A stretch of 64,000 nucleotides of DNA from Deinococcus arboris (GCF_009755355.1 NZ_WQLB01000009.1:62001-126000); one strand, 5' to 3'; shown: positions 15,165 through 24,575, counted from the stretch's first letter. Notes: generated by a model from the sequence alone, not told the origin. Translations and numbers: made by a program.

Positions 15165-15454
15165 GCCACGACGCCCGGAACGCCCAGCAGGTGGACCTCC
15201 TGCGTGAGGCGCTGACCGAGAACGCTGAGACGCTGCGGGGCCTCTCCGAGCAGGCCCTGGAAGCCGGCGACAGCGCGGACGGCCTGCTGGCCCGCGCCGC
15301 GATTGCCAGCCAGCGTAAAGCCCGCGTCGAGACGCTGGAAGCAACCCCACGCGGCCCGGTGGCGCCTGAGGCCGACAGTCTGGTGCCGTGCGGCTGCGGC
15401 CAACCCTGCCGGCTGGGTGCCCAGCTCTGCCGCGACTGCGAGATCCGGCTGTGA
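15161..15454 (+). CDS. small protein with C-terminal zinc ribbon
   Basis: A 97-residue protein: a helical N-terminal two-thirds (LLREALTENAETLRGLSEQA) and a C-terminal ribbon PCGCGQPCRLGAQLCRDC. The ribbon resembles that of the 1269-1451 product. In both prophages it precedes an LLTRKDV membrane gene and then a single-strand annealing protein, suggesting a conserved module. Confidence 0.65.
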   Translation: MSHDARNAQQVDLLREALTENAETLRGLSEQALEAGDSADGLLARAAIASQRKARVETLEATPRGPVAPEADSLVPCGCGQPCRLGAQLCRDCEIRL

Positions 15455-15725
15455 GCCCGCTGACCGTGGCGTTGCTCGTGGTGCCTGGCGCGCTGCTCGG
15501 CCTGGCGTTCATGGACGGCCAGCGCCTGACCCGGCACACGTTCGGCGCCGTCGTGGTCGTGGCCACCCTGTTCGGGCTGACCTACGGCCTGCTGCTGGCC
15601 CTGGCACCGGACGCCCAGCCCGACATGCCCGGCGCGCTGAAGGTGCTGCTCGCCCTGCTGGGCGCCGCTGCCGCTGCGCTGCTGCTGCACCTGTTCAACC
15701 TGCTCACCCGCAAGGACGTGGCCCA

Positions 15726-15729
<4 letters not shown>
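15451..15729 (+). CDS. [11 protein letters not shown] membrane protein next to the recombinase
   Basis: GTG 15451 overlaps the previous stop. The 92-residue protein has helices near residues 4-20, 33-50 and 60-82 and ends LFNLLTRKDVAQ. The segment [11 protein letters not shown] and the end match the C-terminal part of the 1099-1620 product. Its stop overlaps the Rad52-like ATG. Role unknown; perhaps ties recombination or replication to the membrane. Confidence 0.65.
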
Positions 15730-16326
<597 letters not shown>

Positions 16327-16340
<14 letters not shown>

Positions 16341-17130
16341 GAACACCCTGGCGCCGCTGCTGGCCGAGATGTTCGCGGCGGCCGGCAAGGCCCAGGCCGG
16401 CGTCCACCGCCAACTGGAGGGCGGCCTCCACGTCAAGGTCGCCCTGCGCGGTGAGCGCAAGCAACTCATCGTCTGGCGCACCAAGGGCCGCCTGCCCGGC
16501 GCGACCGAGTGCGAGATTCTGGGCCACGATGCTGGGCTGATTCAGCCCAAGTTCCGCAGTTGGCAAGTCGGGCCGGAGGGCGCGCGCCTCGACGCTTTCC
16601 TGATCACGGACGCCTTTACCGGCCAGCTCTGCACCCATACCTGGAGCGCGGCGGCGGCAGTCGAGGACGCCAAGACACGCGGCGAGGAAGCCCACTGCAG
16701 CACCTGCAGGGCCACCTGGCGCACGGCGACGCCCAAGCGCGGCAAGAAGGTCCGCCACCATTACAACGGCGCCGAGGTGCGCCCAGCCGTGTTCGAGCGC
16801 TTTCTAGTGCGCGGGCCTGTGCCGGAAGGCGCTGTGGTGAAAGCGCCAGCGGTGGCCAGTCCTGCTCCGGCCGCCGCCGCGCCTCTTATCGGCCAAGTGT
16901 GTGGCACCTGCCGGCACGGACGGCCAGACGGCTGTGACGTGGCCTGCACGCTGGGCTGGGCCGCGCACGATGGGCTCTGGCTCGACCCGCCCCCCTGGGC
17001 GCCTGGGAAATGGGAACCGGCCGAGATGGGGCACGGGGGCCTGCCACTGCCCCTGCTGACCCCGCGCACGCGCTGCATGGCCACAGGCGACCGCTGGCTG
17101 CCCCGCACTGGGGAGGTCGAGGCCGCGTGA
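16327..17130 (+). CDS. unknown early protein with zinc-finger cysteines, 267 residues
   Basis: ATG 16327 is preferred over a GTG nine bases upstream; both overlap the Rad52-like gene. The first 110 residues are alpha/beta, followed by HCSTCRATWR and a basic stretch (TPKRGKKVRHHYNG), a proline/alanine linker, and CGTCRHGRPDGCDVAC near residue 200. Two small metal sites suggest nucleic-acid binding. It lies between the annealing protein and the initiator. No family assigned. Confidence 0.65.
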
Positions 17131-18152
17131 GTTTCGAGCCTCCCAACTACACCAAGGTGCCGAACAAGCTGTTCTGGCTCTTACCGCTGATGGGCGAAGC
17201 CGAGCTGAAGGTCACGATGGTCATCATCCGCGACACCTTCGGCTGGAACGCCGACGGCGCGGCCACGGCCCGCTCACTGACTGAATTGATGGCCCTGACC
17301 GGCCTCTCGAAGCAGGGGGTTCTGAATGGACTCAACGCTGGCCAGGACCGGGGCACGCTCTACAAAATCAGCGGCCGGGGACCCAAGGCCGCCTATGGCC
17401 TGGTGGTCAACGAAGTAGACCGGTCTACAGAGTTGACTGGTCTACCCAGTAGACCGGAACTGGTCAACGTAGTAGACCGCGCTGGTCAACCTAGTAGACC
17501 GGTACTGGTCAACGAAGTAGACCGGCAGACACCCAGTCAAGCTGCGCCTAGCGCCGGAAAACGCAGGGCCGAAAGAAAGGGAAAGACAAAGAAAGAAAAG
17601 GAAAGACAAACAGCAGCGGCAGTGCGTGCACGCGAGGGCAACCAGGACACCCTCACCGCCGCCGCCGGTCAGACCTCAGCAGGACAACCAGACGCCAGCA
17701 CCCAAACCCCAAGCGGCGCCTTCGGCACCGTTGCCCCTGGCGGGGCAGGCGCAGCAACCGCACGACCCGTTTCAGGTCTCACTCAGCCCTCCACACGCGG
17801 GACCGACCAGGCCACCAGCACGGAAAAAGTTCCGGGCGCGGCGGGCGGCGGCGCGGCGCTGGCCGTGATTGCCGGGGCGCTGGGCGGGCTCAAGACCCCG
17901 CTGCCCGACCTGATGGCCGAGCGTGATTTCCGCGCCGAGTGGGCCAATTTGCCCGTTGAGGACGTGCGCCGCATGGTCACCGAAGCCCGCCAGAAGGGTG
18001 GCCGCTACCGGGGCGCCCTGATCGCCGCGCTCGACGAGGCCGCCGTGCTGCGCCTGACCCCACCCCCTGCTGAACCTACCCCGGAAGAAGAACTCGACTT
18101 CACCGCCCTGCTGAACAGCATGCCGCTGGACGGCACCCGGAGGCGCCCATGA
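17127..18152 (+). CDS. phage replication initiator (O-like), carrying an internal origin
   Basis: GTG start overlapping the previous stop. The 341-residue product begins like lambda-O-type winged-helix initiators (PPNYTKVPNKLFWLLPLMGE, then VIIRDTFGWNADG, LTELMALTGLSKQGVLNGLN). A long low-complexity linker contains the iteron-encoded repeats VNEVDR/VNVVDR/VNEVDR, and a C-terminal helical domain (about 270-330) would bind the helicase loader encoded next. Initiates phage replication at the iterons inside the gene. Confidence 0.85.
   Translation: MSFEPPNYTKVPNKLFWLLPLMGEAELKVTMVIIRDTFGWNADGAATARSLTELMALTGLSKQGVLNGLNAGQDRGTLYKISGRGPKAAYGLVVNEVDRSTELTGLPSRPELVNVVDRAGQPSRPVLVNEVDRQTPSQAAPSAGKRRAERKGKTKKEKERQTAAAVRAREGNQDTLTAAAGQTSAGQPDASTQTPSGAFGTVAPGGAGAATARPVSGLTQPSTRGTDQATSTEKVPGAAGGGAALAVIAGALGGLKTPLPDLMAERDFRAEWANLPVEDVRRMVTEARQKGGRYRGALIAALDEAAVLRLTPPPAEPTPEEELDFTALLNSMPLDGTRRRP
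17404..17525. repeat. iterons of a probable phage replication origin
   Basis: Four copies of TGGTCAACNNAGTAGACCG start at 17404, 17461, 17483 and 17506; the last three are spaced by 22-23 bases, about two helical turns. A palindrome GTAGACCGGTCTAC (17416-17429) and a partial copy at 17446-17457 lie between. Just downstream (about 17568-17612) is a purine-rich, AT-richer tract, suited to strand opening. Same arrangement as lambda ori inside gene O. Confidence 0.85.
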
Positions 18153-19129
18153 CCGCACACACCCCCGCCACCCCCCAGGAGCAGGCCGTGGTGAACTTCG
18201 CCCAGCAGCAACTGGAACAGGCCCGCGCCAACCATGCGGCACAGCACCCCCGCCCCGCACCCATCCCCACCGTGGCCGATGTGCTGGGCCGCCTGCGTGC
18301 TGTGCCGTCCACGGCGCCCCTGTACCCCCGGCTGAGTGCCGTGAAGGCCCTTGGGCGCATGCGGAGCATGCCCGCCTACCGGCAGCGTGTCGCTCAGGCG
18401 CTGCATGACCGCGAGTGCCAGGGGGGCATGATCTACGCCGAACGCGCCCCAGGCGAGTCGCCCGTCGGCGTGCCGTGCGTGGTGTGCCAGCGCACGCAGC
18501 GCGAGGCGGCCCTGCGCACCCAGCTGGAGGCCAGCGGCGTGGCCGAGCGCTACCTCGACAGCGAGTGGAGTGGCCTACGCCTGCTGCCCCCCCTGGACCG
18601 CGTCGAGCAGAAGTGCCGCGACATCGGCGCCCTGCTGGACTCGGGCGTGAACCTGCTGCTGCACAGCAACGAGACCGGCAGCGGCAAGACGCAGGCCGCC
18701 ATGCTGGCCGGCAAGGCCGCCATTCGCATCGGCCGCACGGTGGCCGTGGTGAACCTGGCCCGCCTAGCGCTGGACGTGCGAGAACGCTTTGACAACAAGA
18801 CGGGTGAGGCGCTGAGCGAGAAGGCGGCGCTGCTGCGCATGACCACGCCGGACCTGCTGATCATCGACGACCTGGGCGCCGGCGAGGGCGAGACGGCGGC
18901 CATTGAGCGGCGCTTGCTGTTCCTGGCACTGGACTACCGCCAGGCGCACCGGAAGGCCGTGATCGTGACCAGCAACCTGCCGCTCTTTCCGCTGTTCAAG
19001 GGCTCGAAAGATCCCTGCCTGGCCGGCATCTTTGGCGCGCGAGTAACGGCCCGCTTGCAGCCGTTGACCGTGCTGCACGTCAACCACGGCGTGAACTTCC
19101 GCGATGAAAAGACCGAGGTGAGCTGGTGA
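18149..19129 (+). CDS. DnaC-like AAA+ helicase loader
   Basis: A 326-residue protein overlapping the initiator stop (ATGA). A cysteine cluster (C90, C110, C113) precedes an AAA+ domain with Walker A NETGSGKT at 174-181, Walker B LLIIDD at 236-241 and a sensor-like VIVTSNLP. It should load the host DnaB helicase at the origin with the O-like protein. Confidence 0.88.
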   Translation: MTAHTPATPQEQAVVNFAQQQLEQARANHAAQHPRPAPIPTVADVLGRLRAVPSTAPLYPRLSAVKALGRMRSMPAYRQRVAQALHDRECQGGMIYAERAPGESPVGVPCVVCQRTQREAALRTQLEASGVAERYLDSEWSGLRLLPPLDRVEQKCRDIGALLDSGVNLLLHSNETGSGKTQAAMLAGKAAIRIGRTVAVVNLARLALDVRERFDNKTGEALSEKAALLRMTTPDLLIIDDLGAGEGETAAIERRLLFLALDYRQAHRKAVIVTSNLPLFPLFKGSKDPCLAGIFGARVTARLQPLTVLHVNHGVNFRDEKTEVSW

Positions 19130-19160
19130 CCGCTCAACCGACCGCGCCGCGCCCCACACC

Positions 19161-19186
19161 GGAGGCCACCGGGCGCGCTGGCCTCC
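19161..19186 (+). other. intercistronic hairpin
   Basis: Perfect eight-base arms GGAGGCCA and TGGCCTCC around a ten-base loop, located between the helicase-loader stop and the strong ribosome site of the next gene. It has no T tract. Its presence argues against starting the next gene at GTG 19126, within this segment. Confidence 0.45.
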
Positions 19187-19209
19187 GCTCTCTCTCAGGA
19201 GTAACCGAC

Positions 19210-19656
19210 ATGACGCACAGCACCTCCGGCATCGTTTACGTCCACGAGTACGGCATGACCGACATTCAACAGACCTGGTGGCGGGCCGCTAACAGCGACC
19301 AACGCGACACCTTCCTCTGTTCTGCCCCAATCAGGGTGGCCTGTCAGGGCGCCGCGTTCGAGGATGGCACCTCAGGACACATCTATGTTGGCGTGATTCA
19401 CGGCGTCCCGGTGGGCAAAGCCTTTCTGCGCGACCCGCTTCAGGCCTACGCAGACGCCTTGGAGATACAAGACCAGGCGCGAGAGAACTTGGCGGGCCGC
19501 GTCGTGCAACTTGACCTGGACGCCCTAGAAATTCGCGGCGAAGACGTGGATGAGTACGCCACGCCAGAGGGCCGCTTTGCGGCCTTCTTTCAAGAAGCGA
19601 AATTGGCTCTCGCTGAGATGACCAGCGGCGAACCCGTGCCATCCGGGCAGGCATGA
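19210..19656 (+). CDS. unknown early protein, 148 residues
   Basis: ATG 19210 is chosen because AGGAG lies eight bases upstream; the frame is open back to a GTG at 19126 but that part is low-complexity and contains a hairpin. The protein is mixed alpha/beta (IVYVHEYGMTDIQQTWWRAA, GHIYVGVIHGVPVGKAFLRD) with an acidic C-terminal half. GC is slightly lower than its neighbours. Function unknown. Confidence 0.6.
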   Translation: MTHSTSGIVYVHEYGMTDIQQTWWRAANSDQRDTFLCSAPIRVACQGAAFEDGTSGHIYVGVIHGVPVGKAFLRDPLQAYADALEIQDQARENLAGRVVQLDLDALEIRGEDVDEYATPEGRFAAFFQEAKLALAEMTSGEPVPSGQA

Positions 19657-20147
19657 CCGACGTGCTGACGGCCCACAACCCACGCGGCTTCCTGCACGCC
19701 GTCACCCTGGACTGGCAAGAGGGCTTCGGCGCCAGCTTCGAGCGCACCATGCTGGCTCAGGGCTGCACCGTCACCCGCTACACGGCGGCCCAGTACGCGG
19801 CCCACCGGCAGGCCCAGCTGCTGGCTGCCAAAAACAAGCCCACCCCTAAGCCTGCGCCCAGCACGCCAAAACAAGGCGACTGGACGCACACGCCGGACGT
19901 CGGCACAAAACTCGTCCACCCCCTGCTGGGCCGGGCCACAGTGACCCACCACGTCACGCTCGACGGCCAGGCCGTCGCCGTGGCCGTCAGCCCGCGCGGG
20001 GCCAGCCTGGTGCGCGAGTGGGCGCCAGTGCCGCCGGAAGAGGCGTCTCCCCTGCCGGCCCCGGTGGTGCCAGCGGCGGCGGCCGCAGTGAATCCGGCTC
20101 CACGCGCGGCCACCGTCATGCCCAGCCTGTTCGGGGCCCTGGCGTGA
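19653..20147 (+). CDS. unknown early protein, 164 residues
   Basis: ATGA overlap with the previous gene. N-terminal half is folded (FLHAVTLDWQEGFGASFERT), then a lysine/proline linker and a small beta domain (GTKLVHPLLGRATVTHHVTL), ending in a proline/alanine tail. No family recognised. Confidence 0.6.
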   Translation: MTDVLTAHNPRGFLHAVTLDWQEGFGASFERTMLAQGCTVTRYTAAQYAAHRQAQLLAAKNKPTPKPAPSTPKQGDWTHTPDVGTKLVHPLLGRATVTHHVTLDGQAVAVAVSPRGASLVREWAPVPPEEASPLPAPVVPAAAAAVNPAPRAATVMPSLFGALA

Positions 20148-20371
20148 GCCGCAATGACCCGCCGGCTATTCAGGCCATCAAGGCGAAGGCCAAAGCCATG
20201 ATGCAGACCCTGGCGGACCAGGACGAACCCCAGGTGAGACACAACCACTGTCTCCACGCGCTGGCCCAACAGGCCGGCTACAAGGACTGGTACACCTATC
20301 AGGCCGCTCTGCGTGAGCAAGCTGGCCTGGCACCCACTAAGCGCCTGGAATCCCGACGGAGGGCGCGATGA
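20144..20371 (+). CDS. small protein resembling the helical 'glyoxalase-related' domain
   Basis: GTG start overlapping the previous stop. The 75-residue protein carries HNHCLHALAQQAGYKDWYTY, a pattern seen in a small helical domain (the glyoxalase-related protein domain) in which a conserved histidine helix precedes G-[FY]-x-[DN]-W-x-[TY]. Function of that domain is not established. Moderate confidence. Confidence 0.6.
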   Translation: MSRNDPPAIQAIKAKAKAMMQTLADQDEPQVRHNHCLHALAQQAGYKDWYTYQAALREQAGLAPTKRLESRRRAR

Positions 20372-20832
20372 CGCACCCTGCGGAAATCTGGGGCACCGGC
20401 CGCCAGGTCACCCTGCGCACCGTCATCCGTCACGCCGCCGAGCTGGTGCACCCCAAAAGCCACTGCGGCACCTACCCAGTCCTGAACACCTTTCCCAAGC
20501 TCAAAACCCTGGCCCGCGCCCTGATCGAAGCCGACCACGCCGGCGAGTCCACCACCCTCCTGCACGAGATCGCGGACGAGCTGCTGGCCCTGATGAAAGC
20601 GGCACGCGACAGCCGCCAACCCAGTGAGAAAAGCACGTGCCCCGCGCAGGAAATCCTGACCCGCCCGAAGGTCATGCGCGAGCAGGAGCAGGAACTGAAG
20701 GAGCTGCGTGCCAAGGCCCTGGCTCCTAAACCAGCGGTCATGCCGGCGCTGTTCGAATTGCCTGCCAAACCCACGAAACCCAAAAAGACCCGCCAGCGCG
20801 AGACGCCCACCTTTTTCGAGAGAGGACTCTGA
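20368..20832 (+). CDS. unknown early protein, 154 residues
   Basis: ATGA overlap. A helical N-terminal 85 residues (RTVIRHAAELVHPKSHCGTY, LHEIADELLALMKAARDSRQ) and a basic C-terminus rich in Lys-Pro pairs. No recognised family. Confidence 0.6.
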   Translation: MTHPAEIWGTGRQVTLRTVIRHAAELVHPKSHCGTYPVLNTFPKLKTLARALIEADHAGESTTLLHEIADELLALMKAARDSRQPSEKSTCPAQEILTRPKVMREQEQELKELRAKALAPKPAVMPALFELPAKPTKPKKTRQRETPTFFERGL

Positions 20833-20833
20833 G

Positions 20834-21025
20834 ATGCCTGACCAATGGACCGCGATGGAGGTCGCCTACCGATTCACTCGGCAAGATGGCGCCCTCATCA
20901 CCCCCGAACAGCACCAGGAACTGAACGACAGCATGTTCACTCTCATCGGGACGTGGGCCGCCGAGCGCGCCCTGAACGTGGAAGGTGAGGCCCTGTTTGA
21001 ATGGCCCGAGGACGGCGCCCAGTGA
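20834..21025 (+). CDS. unknown early protein, 63 residues
   Basis: Starts two bases after the previous stop with AGAGGA upstream. Small acidic protein (MEVAYRFTRQDGALITPEQH, EGEALFEWPEDGAQ). Its stop overlaps the next GTG. Function unknown. Confidence 0.55.
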   Translation: MPDQWTAMEVAYRFTRQDGALITPEQHQELNDSMFTLIGTWAAERALNVEGEALFEWPEDGAQ

Positions 21026-21537
21026 AGCGCCCCACCCTCAGCACCCAGGACCTGAAAGAGCGCGGCTGGACGCCCGCCATGATCAAAGAGTTGCTGGGCA
21101 AACACGACCGCGAGCGCCCCAATGAACTCCGCGTGGGCAGCCGGAACCGCCCCGTGGACGCGCCCGTGAAGCTGTACTTCGAGGACCGCGTCACCGAGGC
21201 CGAGACCACGGCCGCGTTTGCCCGTGCCCAGGACCAGGCCCGCGTGCGGCAGGACAGCGCCCAGCAGGCCGCTGAGACCCGCAAGGCCCGCAACGCTGAG
21301 GCGGTGCGCCAGTACATCGAGGCGTACACGCCCAGCATCACGCCCCACCCAGACGCGGCCGGCATGACCCAGCAGGAGCTGTGGAGCCACCACCTGGGCG
21401 ACTACTACCAGGCGCCGATCAGCCACTCGATGCCGAACGGCCTGAGCAAAAAAGAGCGTCGGGACGCTGACAACGCCCTCTACACGAAGCACCGTGCGGC
21501 CGTCTACGCCGCCTACGGCTGGGAGAACAACCAATGA
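21022..21537 (+). CDS. unknown early protein, 171 residues, helical
   Basis: GTG overlapping the upstream stop. The beginning (STQDLKERGWTPAMIKELLG) resembles a short HTH-like motif, followed by a basic/acidic coiled segment (AFARAQDQARVRQDSAQQAA) and a C-terminal part with paired aromatic residues (LGDYYQAPISHSM). Possibly DNA-binding; not assigned. Confidence 0.6.
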   Translation: MKRPTLSTQDLKERGWTPAMIKELLGKHDRERPNELRVGSRNRPVDAPVKLYFEDRVTEAETTAAFARAQDQARVRQDSAQQAAETRKARNAEAVRQYIEAYTPSITPHPDAAGMTQQELWSHHLGDYYQAPISHSMPNGLSKKERRDADNALYTKHRAAVYAAYGWENNQ

Positions 21538-22328
21538 GCGTCCTTAAAGCGATTGAAGCCCTGGCCGTCGTCCTGAACAAAGAAGCTGATCAAGCCGAAC
21601 AGAGTGGCGACCCGGTCAGCCTGGAGCACATGCGCCTGAAGCGCGGTCTGGCCCGCCGCATGGTGGACGTGGCGCAAGCGGCGGCGCAGCAGCCGGAAGG
21701 CACGCCGCACCCCCTGGTTACGGTCGCCAGCTGGCTGGAGGCCGACGCCGCCCAGACCCAGGCCGAACAGGGCGAGGACTGGGCGGCCGCCACCACGCGC
21801 GAGCGTCAGGCTGAAGGCGCCCTGAACCTGGTGCTGGACCTGAAGGCCGGCGAGCTGCTCGACGTGGCCGCCGACCACCAGCGCCTGCAGCGGATGGAGC
21901 GGGACCTGCTCGGCCTGGAAGCCGGCCTCATGCAAGCCCTGCTGCTGGAACGGCACCCGGCCTGGCGGCACCAGAATGAGTGGTACGGTCGCCACGTCGC
22001 CCGAATCCTGCGGCCCGCTGCCTGGGCTGCCCGGCAGACGCCCGCCGTCCCTGTGGTCTCGGTTGAGGGCGAGGAGACGGCCGCTCAGCGGGTGCTGTTC
22101 TTCCCGGAGAGTCAAGAGGAACTGGGGCGCGCGGTTCACGCCGCCTGGCGCGACGGCATGCTAGCCCAGGGCCGCAACGTCCCGCCCCACCGCCTGACCT
22201 GGCGGGCCCTGGGCGACGCTGACCGCCTGCTGGACCGGCACATTGGCCTTGAGGTGGCGAAGACGACCTTCGTGCTGCTGGCCAAGGAAGATGCCCAGCC
22301 TACGCCAGGGGCAGGTGAGCAGGCATGA
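21534..22328 (+). CDS. unknown early protein, 264 residues, helical
   Basis: ATGA overlap. Mostly alpha-helical with repeated heptad-like segments (LKAIEALAVVLNKEADQAEQ, HQRLQRMERDLLGLEAGLMQ). No catalytic motif seen. Part of the early operon downstream of replication genes. Confidence 0.6.
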   Translation: MSVLKAIEALAVVLNKEADQAEQSGDPVSLEHMRLKRGLARRMVDVAQAAAQQPEGTPHPLVTVASWLEADAAQTQAEQGEDWAAATTRERQAEGALNLVLDLKAGELLDVAADHQRLQRMERDLLGLEAGLMQALLLERHPAWRHQNEWYGRHVARILRPAAWAARQTPAVPVVSVEGEETAAQRVLFFPESQEELGRAVHAAWRDGMLAQGRNVPPHRLTWRALGDADRLLDRHIGLEVAKTTFVLLAKEDAQPTPGAGEQA

Positions 22329-22618
22329 GTACGGCATACATCGGTGCAGATGCCTCGCAATACGCACAGCGATTGGCCCGCTACGGTCACCGAGATTGGA
22401 TTGTGTGGACAGGTCGATGCGGGCGGCGTCACTGTGATCTGGTCAGCCGCAGCAGCGTCAAAGCTGCACTGCTGGCCCACGGGACGCAGGGCGACGATAT
22501 GGTCCTCATCCGTGCCAACACCGGTTGCCGTACCTGGCTCGGCTGGCGTCAGGCCATCACGCTCTGGCGCAACCAACCCGCCCAGCCCCAGCCTGCGCCG
22601 GGGGGTGAGGCGCAGTGA
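22325..22618 (+). CDS. unknown early protein, 97 residues
   Basis: ATGA overlap at the start. Tryptophan- and cysteine-containing protein (DWIVWTGRCGRRHCDLVSRS, NTGCRTWLGWRQAITLWRN). Base composition is a little less GC-rich than adjacent genes. No family recognised. Confidence 0.55.
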   Translation: MSTAYIGADASQYAQRLARYGHRDWIVWTGRCGRRHCDLVSRSSVKAALLAHGTQGDDMVLIRANTGCRTWLGWRQAITLWRNQPAQPQPAPGGEAQ

Positions 22619-22818
22619 CGCGCCTTTTCGTGTACCACACCGGCCTGCTGGAACACGGCGAGGTTCAAGCCTTCGAAAGCCTTGACGACCTTCTGACCCT
22701 GTCTGTGACCCTTGGCCACAGCCTGATTCTGGACGCTGTCACCGACTCGGCCTGGCTCCAGCAGCAGCACGGCCCGTTTGACGGCCGCCTCGAAATCTAT
22801 GACGGGTACCGCGAATGA
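22615..22818 (+). CDS. unknown early protein, 67 residues
   Basis: GTG start overlapping the previous stop, ending in an ATGA overlap. Small alpha/beta protein (RLFVYHTGLLEHGEVQAFES, LGHSLILDAVTDSAWLQ). Function unknown. Confidence 0.55.
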   Translation: MTRLFVYHTGLLEHGEVQAFESLDDLLTLSVTLGHSLILDAVTDSAWLQQQHGPFDGRLEIYDGYRE

Positions 22819-23066
22819 CGGCCGCCGACGTGCCGACCGCACCGGCAACAGCGCTGCCCGCAGGCTGCTTTGCCATGCCCGTCGGCGCCCAGATCATCGT
22901 GGGCGAGTGCTGGCATGTGCTGGAGGCGGCCGAGGATGGCCGCGCCGTGTTCCGGTATCTCCGGCCCACAGACGAGGCCCTGGCCATGCGTGAGGCGGTG
23001 GGCCTGGCCGGGCGCACGTCCAAGCGTGGGCCAATCAAACCAGCGGCCGGGGGTGAGGTGCTGTGA
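22815..23066 (+). CDS. unknown early protein, 83 residues
   Basis: ATGA overlap. A small beta-rich core (PVGAQIIVGECWHVLEAAED, RAVFRYLRPTDEALAM) suggests a compact barrel-like fold; the C-terminus is basic. It directly precedes and overlaps the ASCH gene. Function unknown. Confidence 0.55.
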   Translation: MTAADVPTAPATALPAGCFAMPVGAQIIVGECWHVLEAAEDGRAVFRYLRPTDEALAMREAVGLAGRTSKRGPIKPAAGGEVL

Positions 23067-23605
23067 AGCAGCTTATTCGCGGCCTCACGCTGCGCCACCC
23101 CTGGGCCTGGGCCTTCCTGCACGGCAAGGACGTGGAAAACCGGAAGTGGCACCCCTCACGCATGGGCGGCCAGGTGGGCATGTACCTCGCCCTGCACGGC
23201 GGCGCCCTGCCCCGCAAATCGGACGACGAGTATCTCGACGAGATTGTCCACGCCCTGGAGTGGATGCAGGACCTGGGGCTCATTCCAGGCGTGGAGCTGC
23301 CGGACTTTGGCCACTATTACCAGCCGCAGATGATGCGCGGCGTCAGCCCCGAGCCCACCGCCGAGAACACGCGGCCCTTCTGCCCCACCGGCATCGTGGC
23401 CGTGGCGCGGCTGGCCAACGTGACGAAAGAGGACCCCAGCCTCTGGGCGGCCGAGGGCCAGCACCACTGGCGCATGGCGGACCTGCTGGTGTTGCCTGAG
23501 CCCATTCCCCACCGGGGTGCCCAGGGCCTCTGGCAGCTGCAACCCGAAGCCCTGGAACAGGTGCGCGCCGCGTGGAAGGCCCGGCGTGATGGGGCGGCCG
23601 CATGA
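23063..23605 (+). CDS. ASCH-domain protein
   Basis: A 180-residue protein whose N-terminus carries the ASCH signature GLTLRHPWAWAFLHGKDVEN with the following RKW, and whose later GIVAVARLANV strand fits the same RNA-binding beta-barrel. ASCH proteins bind RNA or modified nucleosides, and some are nucleases; phages often carry them in early regions. GTG start, overlapping on both sides. Confidence 0.8.
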   Translation: MKQLIRGLTLRHPWAWAFLHGKDVENRKWHPSRMGGQVGMYLALHGGALPRKSDDEYLDEIVHALEWMQDLGLIPGVELPDFGHYYQPQMMRGVSPEPTAENTRPFCPTGIVAVARLANVTKEDPSLWAAEGQHHWRMADLLVLPEPIPHRGAQGLWQLQPEALEQVRAAWKARRDGAAA

Positions 23606-24117
23606 TCGGCGGAGGCCTCGACCGCCGCACCCAGGAGGCCGTGCTGTACATGCACCTGGGCCAGAAGGGGCAGGCCGGCGACCTCAGCGACCCGGAGGCC
23701 TACCTGCTCGGGCACCTGCACGAGCGGCTGCGGGCCTTCCGGATCTCCTGGCTGGGTATCCAGAAAGGGCGGTCAGCGGCAGCGGTGCTCGACAAATCCG
23801 CCTTCTTCGTGGCCGAGTTGGAGCCCGCCAACATTCCCCCGCTCGAAGAGGTGATGGACGCAATGGAGCGCAAAGGCTGGGAGTTCCGCATCACCAGCCG
23901 GAAGGTGGACGGCCACCGCCTGTACAGCGCCCACGCCTGGCTGCCCAGTGAGGACTACATCACGACCCAAACCTGCCGCGACCCGTTCCCCAAGCTGGCC
24001 CTCGCCGGCGCTTGGGTGGCCGCTGAGCGGTTCTACCGCCTGCGCCTGAACGCTGACGCCCGGCGTGTGCCGGCCTCTGACGGGGCCTTTGCCAATTACA
24101 AAGGGAGAACAGACTGA
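23602..24117 (+). CDS. unknown early protein, 171 residues
   Basis: ATGA overlap. N-terminal helices (DPEAYLLGHLHERLRAFRIS) and a C-terminal part with EEVMDAMERKGWEFRITSRK, then FPKLALAGAWVAAE, reminiscent of small phage proteins of unknown function that carry a 'P-x-A-L-A-x-A' helix. Ends by overlapping the next ATG by one base. Confidence 0.6.
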   Translation: MIGGGLDRRTQEAVLYMHLGQKGQAGDLSDPEAYLLGHLHERLRAFRISWLGIQKGRSAAAVLDKSAFFVAELEPANIPPLEEVMDAMERKGWEFRITSRKVDGHRLYSAHAWLPSEDYITTQTCRDPFPKLALAGAWVAAERFYRLRLNADARRVPASDGAFANYKGRTD

Positions 24118-24575
24118 TGGGCCGAATTGAACAGGTGCTGAGCGTGATGCGCACGGACCCCACTCGCCTGTGGGCACCCGCCGAAGTCAGCCGTGAAATG
24201 AAGACCCCACCCGCCGTGGCCAACAGCGCCATGACCAAGCTCATGAACCGTGGCCAGCTGGTGCGGCCCCAGAATGGCCAGTACCGGCTGGCCACCCCCG
24301 ACGAGCGCGCCGCCCACCTGGCCCTGCCCCCTGAGCCGGTGGTGGCCCAGGTGCCAGCGCGTCCGGTCCCGCGCCCGCCTGTGGATGACATCGAGCGCGA
24401 GTTGTTGATGGGGCAGATGCGCGCCCAGGGCCGCCCGGTGAGCAGCGCCCTGCTCGCGGGCCGGCTGCGGCGGTGCGGGTTCAACCTCGCGCGCACCGAC
24501 GACGTGCTGGCTGACTGCCTGGACCGGGGCCTGGTGCGCCGCCTAGACGACGGCCGCCACGAGGTGGCCGCGTGA
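24117..24575 (+). CDS. winged-helix protein of the early operon
   Basis: A 152-residue protein with two winged-helix-like halves: LWAPAEVSREMKTPPAVANS with a following wing (GQLVRPQNGQYRLA), and SSALLAGRLRRCGFNLARTD in the C-terminal half, joined by a proline-rich linker. TGATG junction with the previous gene. Probably binds DNA. Confidence 0.6.
   Translation: MGRIEQVLSVMRTDPTRLWAPAEVSREMKTPPAVANSAMTKLMNRGQLVRPQNGQYRLATPDERAAHLALPPEPVVAQVPARPVPRPPVDDIERELLMGQMRAQGRPVSSALLAGRLRRCGFNLARTDDVLADCLDRGLVRRLDDGRHEVAA

Noticed and set aside
17404..17525. A CRISPR array
   Set aside because: The repeats are only about 20 bases with 2-3 base spacers and lie in a coding sequence; they fit origin iterons. 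No other regularly spaced repeats or cas genes occur in the window.
19126..19209. An extended N-terminus for the gene ending at 19656
   Set aside because: The upstream GTG overlaps the previous stop but the 28 codons are low-complexity and contain a perfect hairpin; a strong ribosome site precedes ATG 19210.
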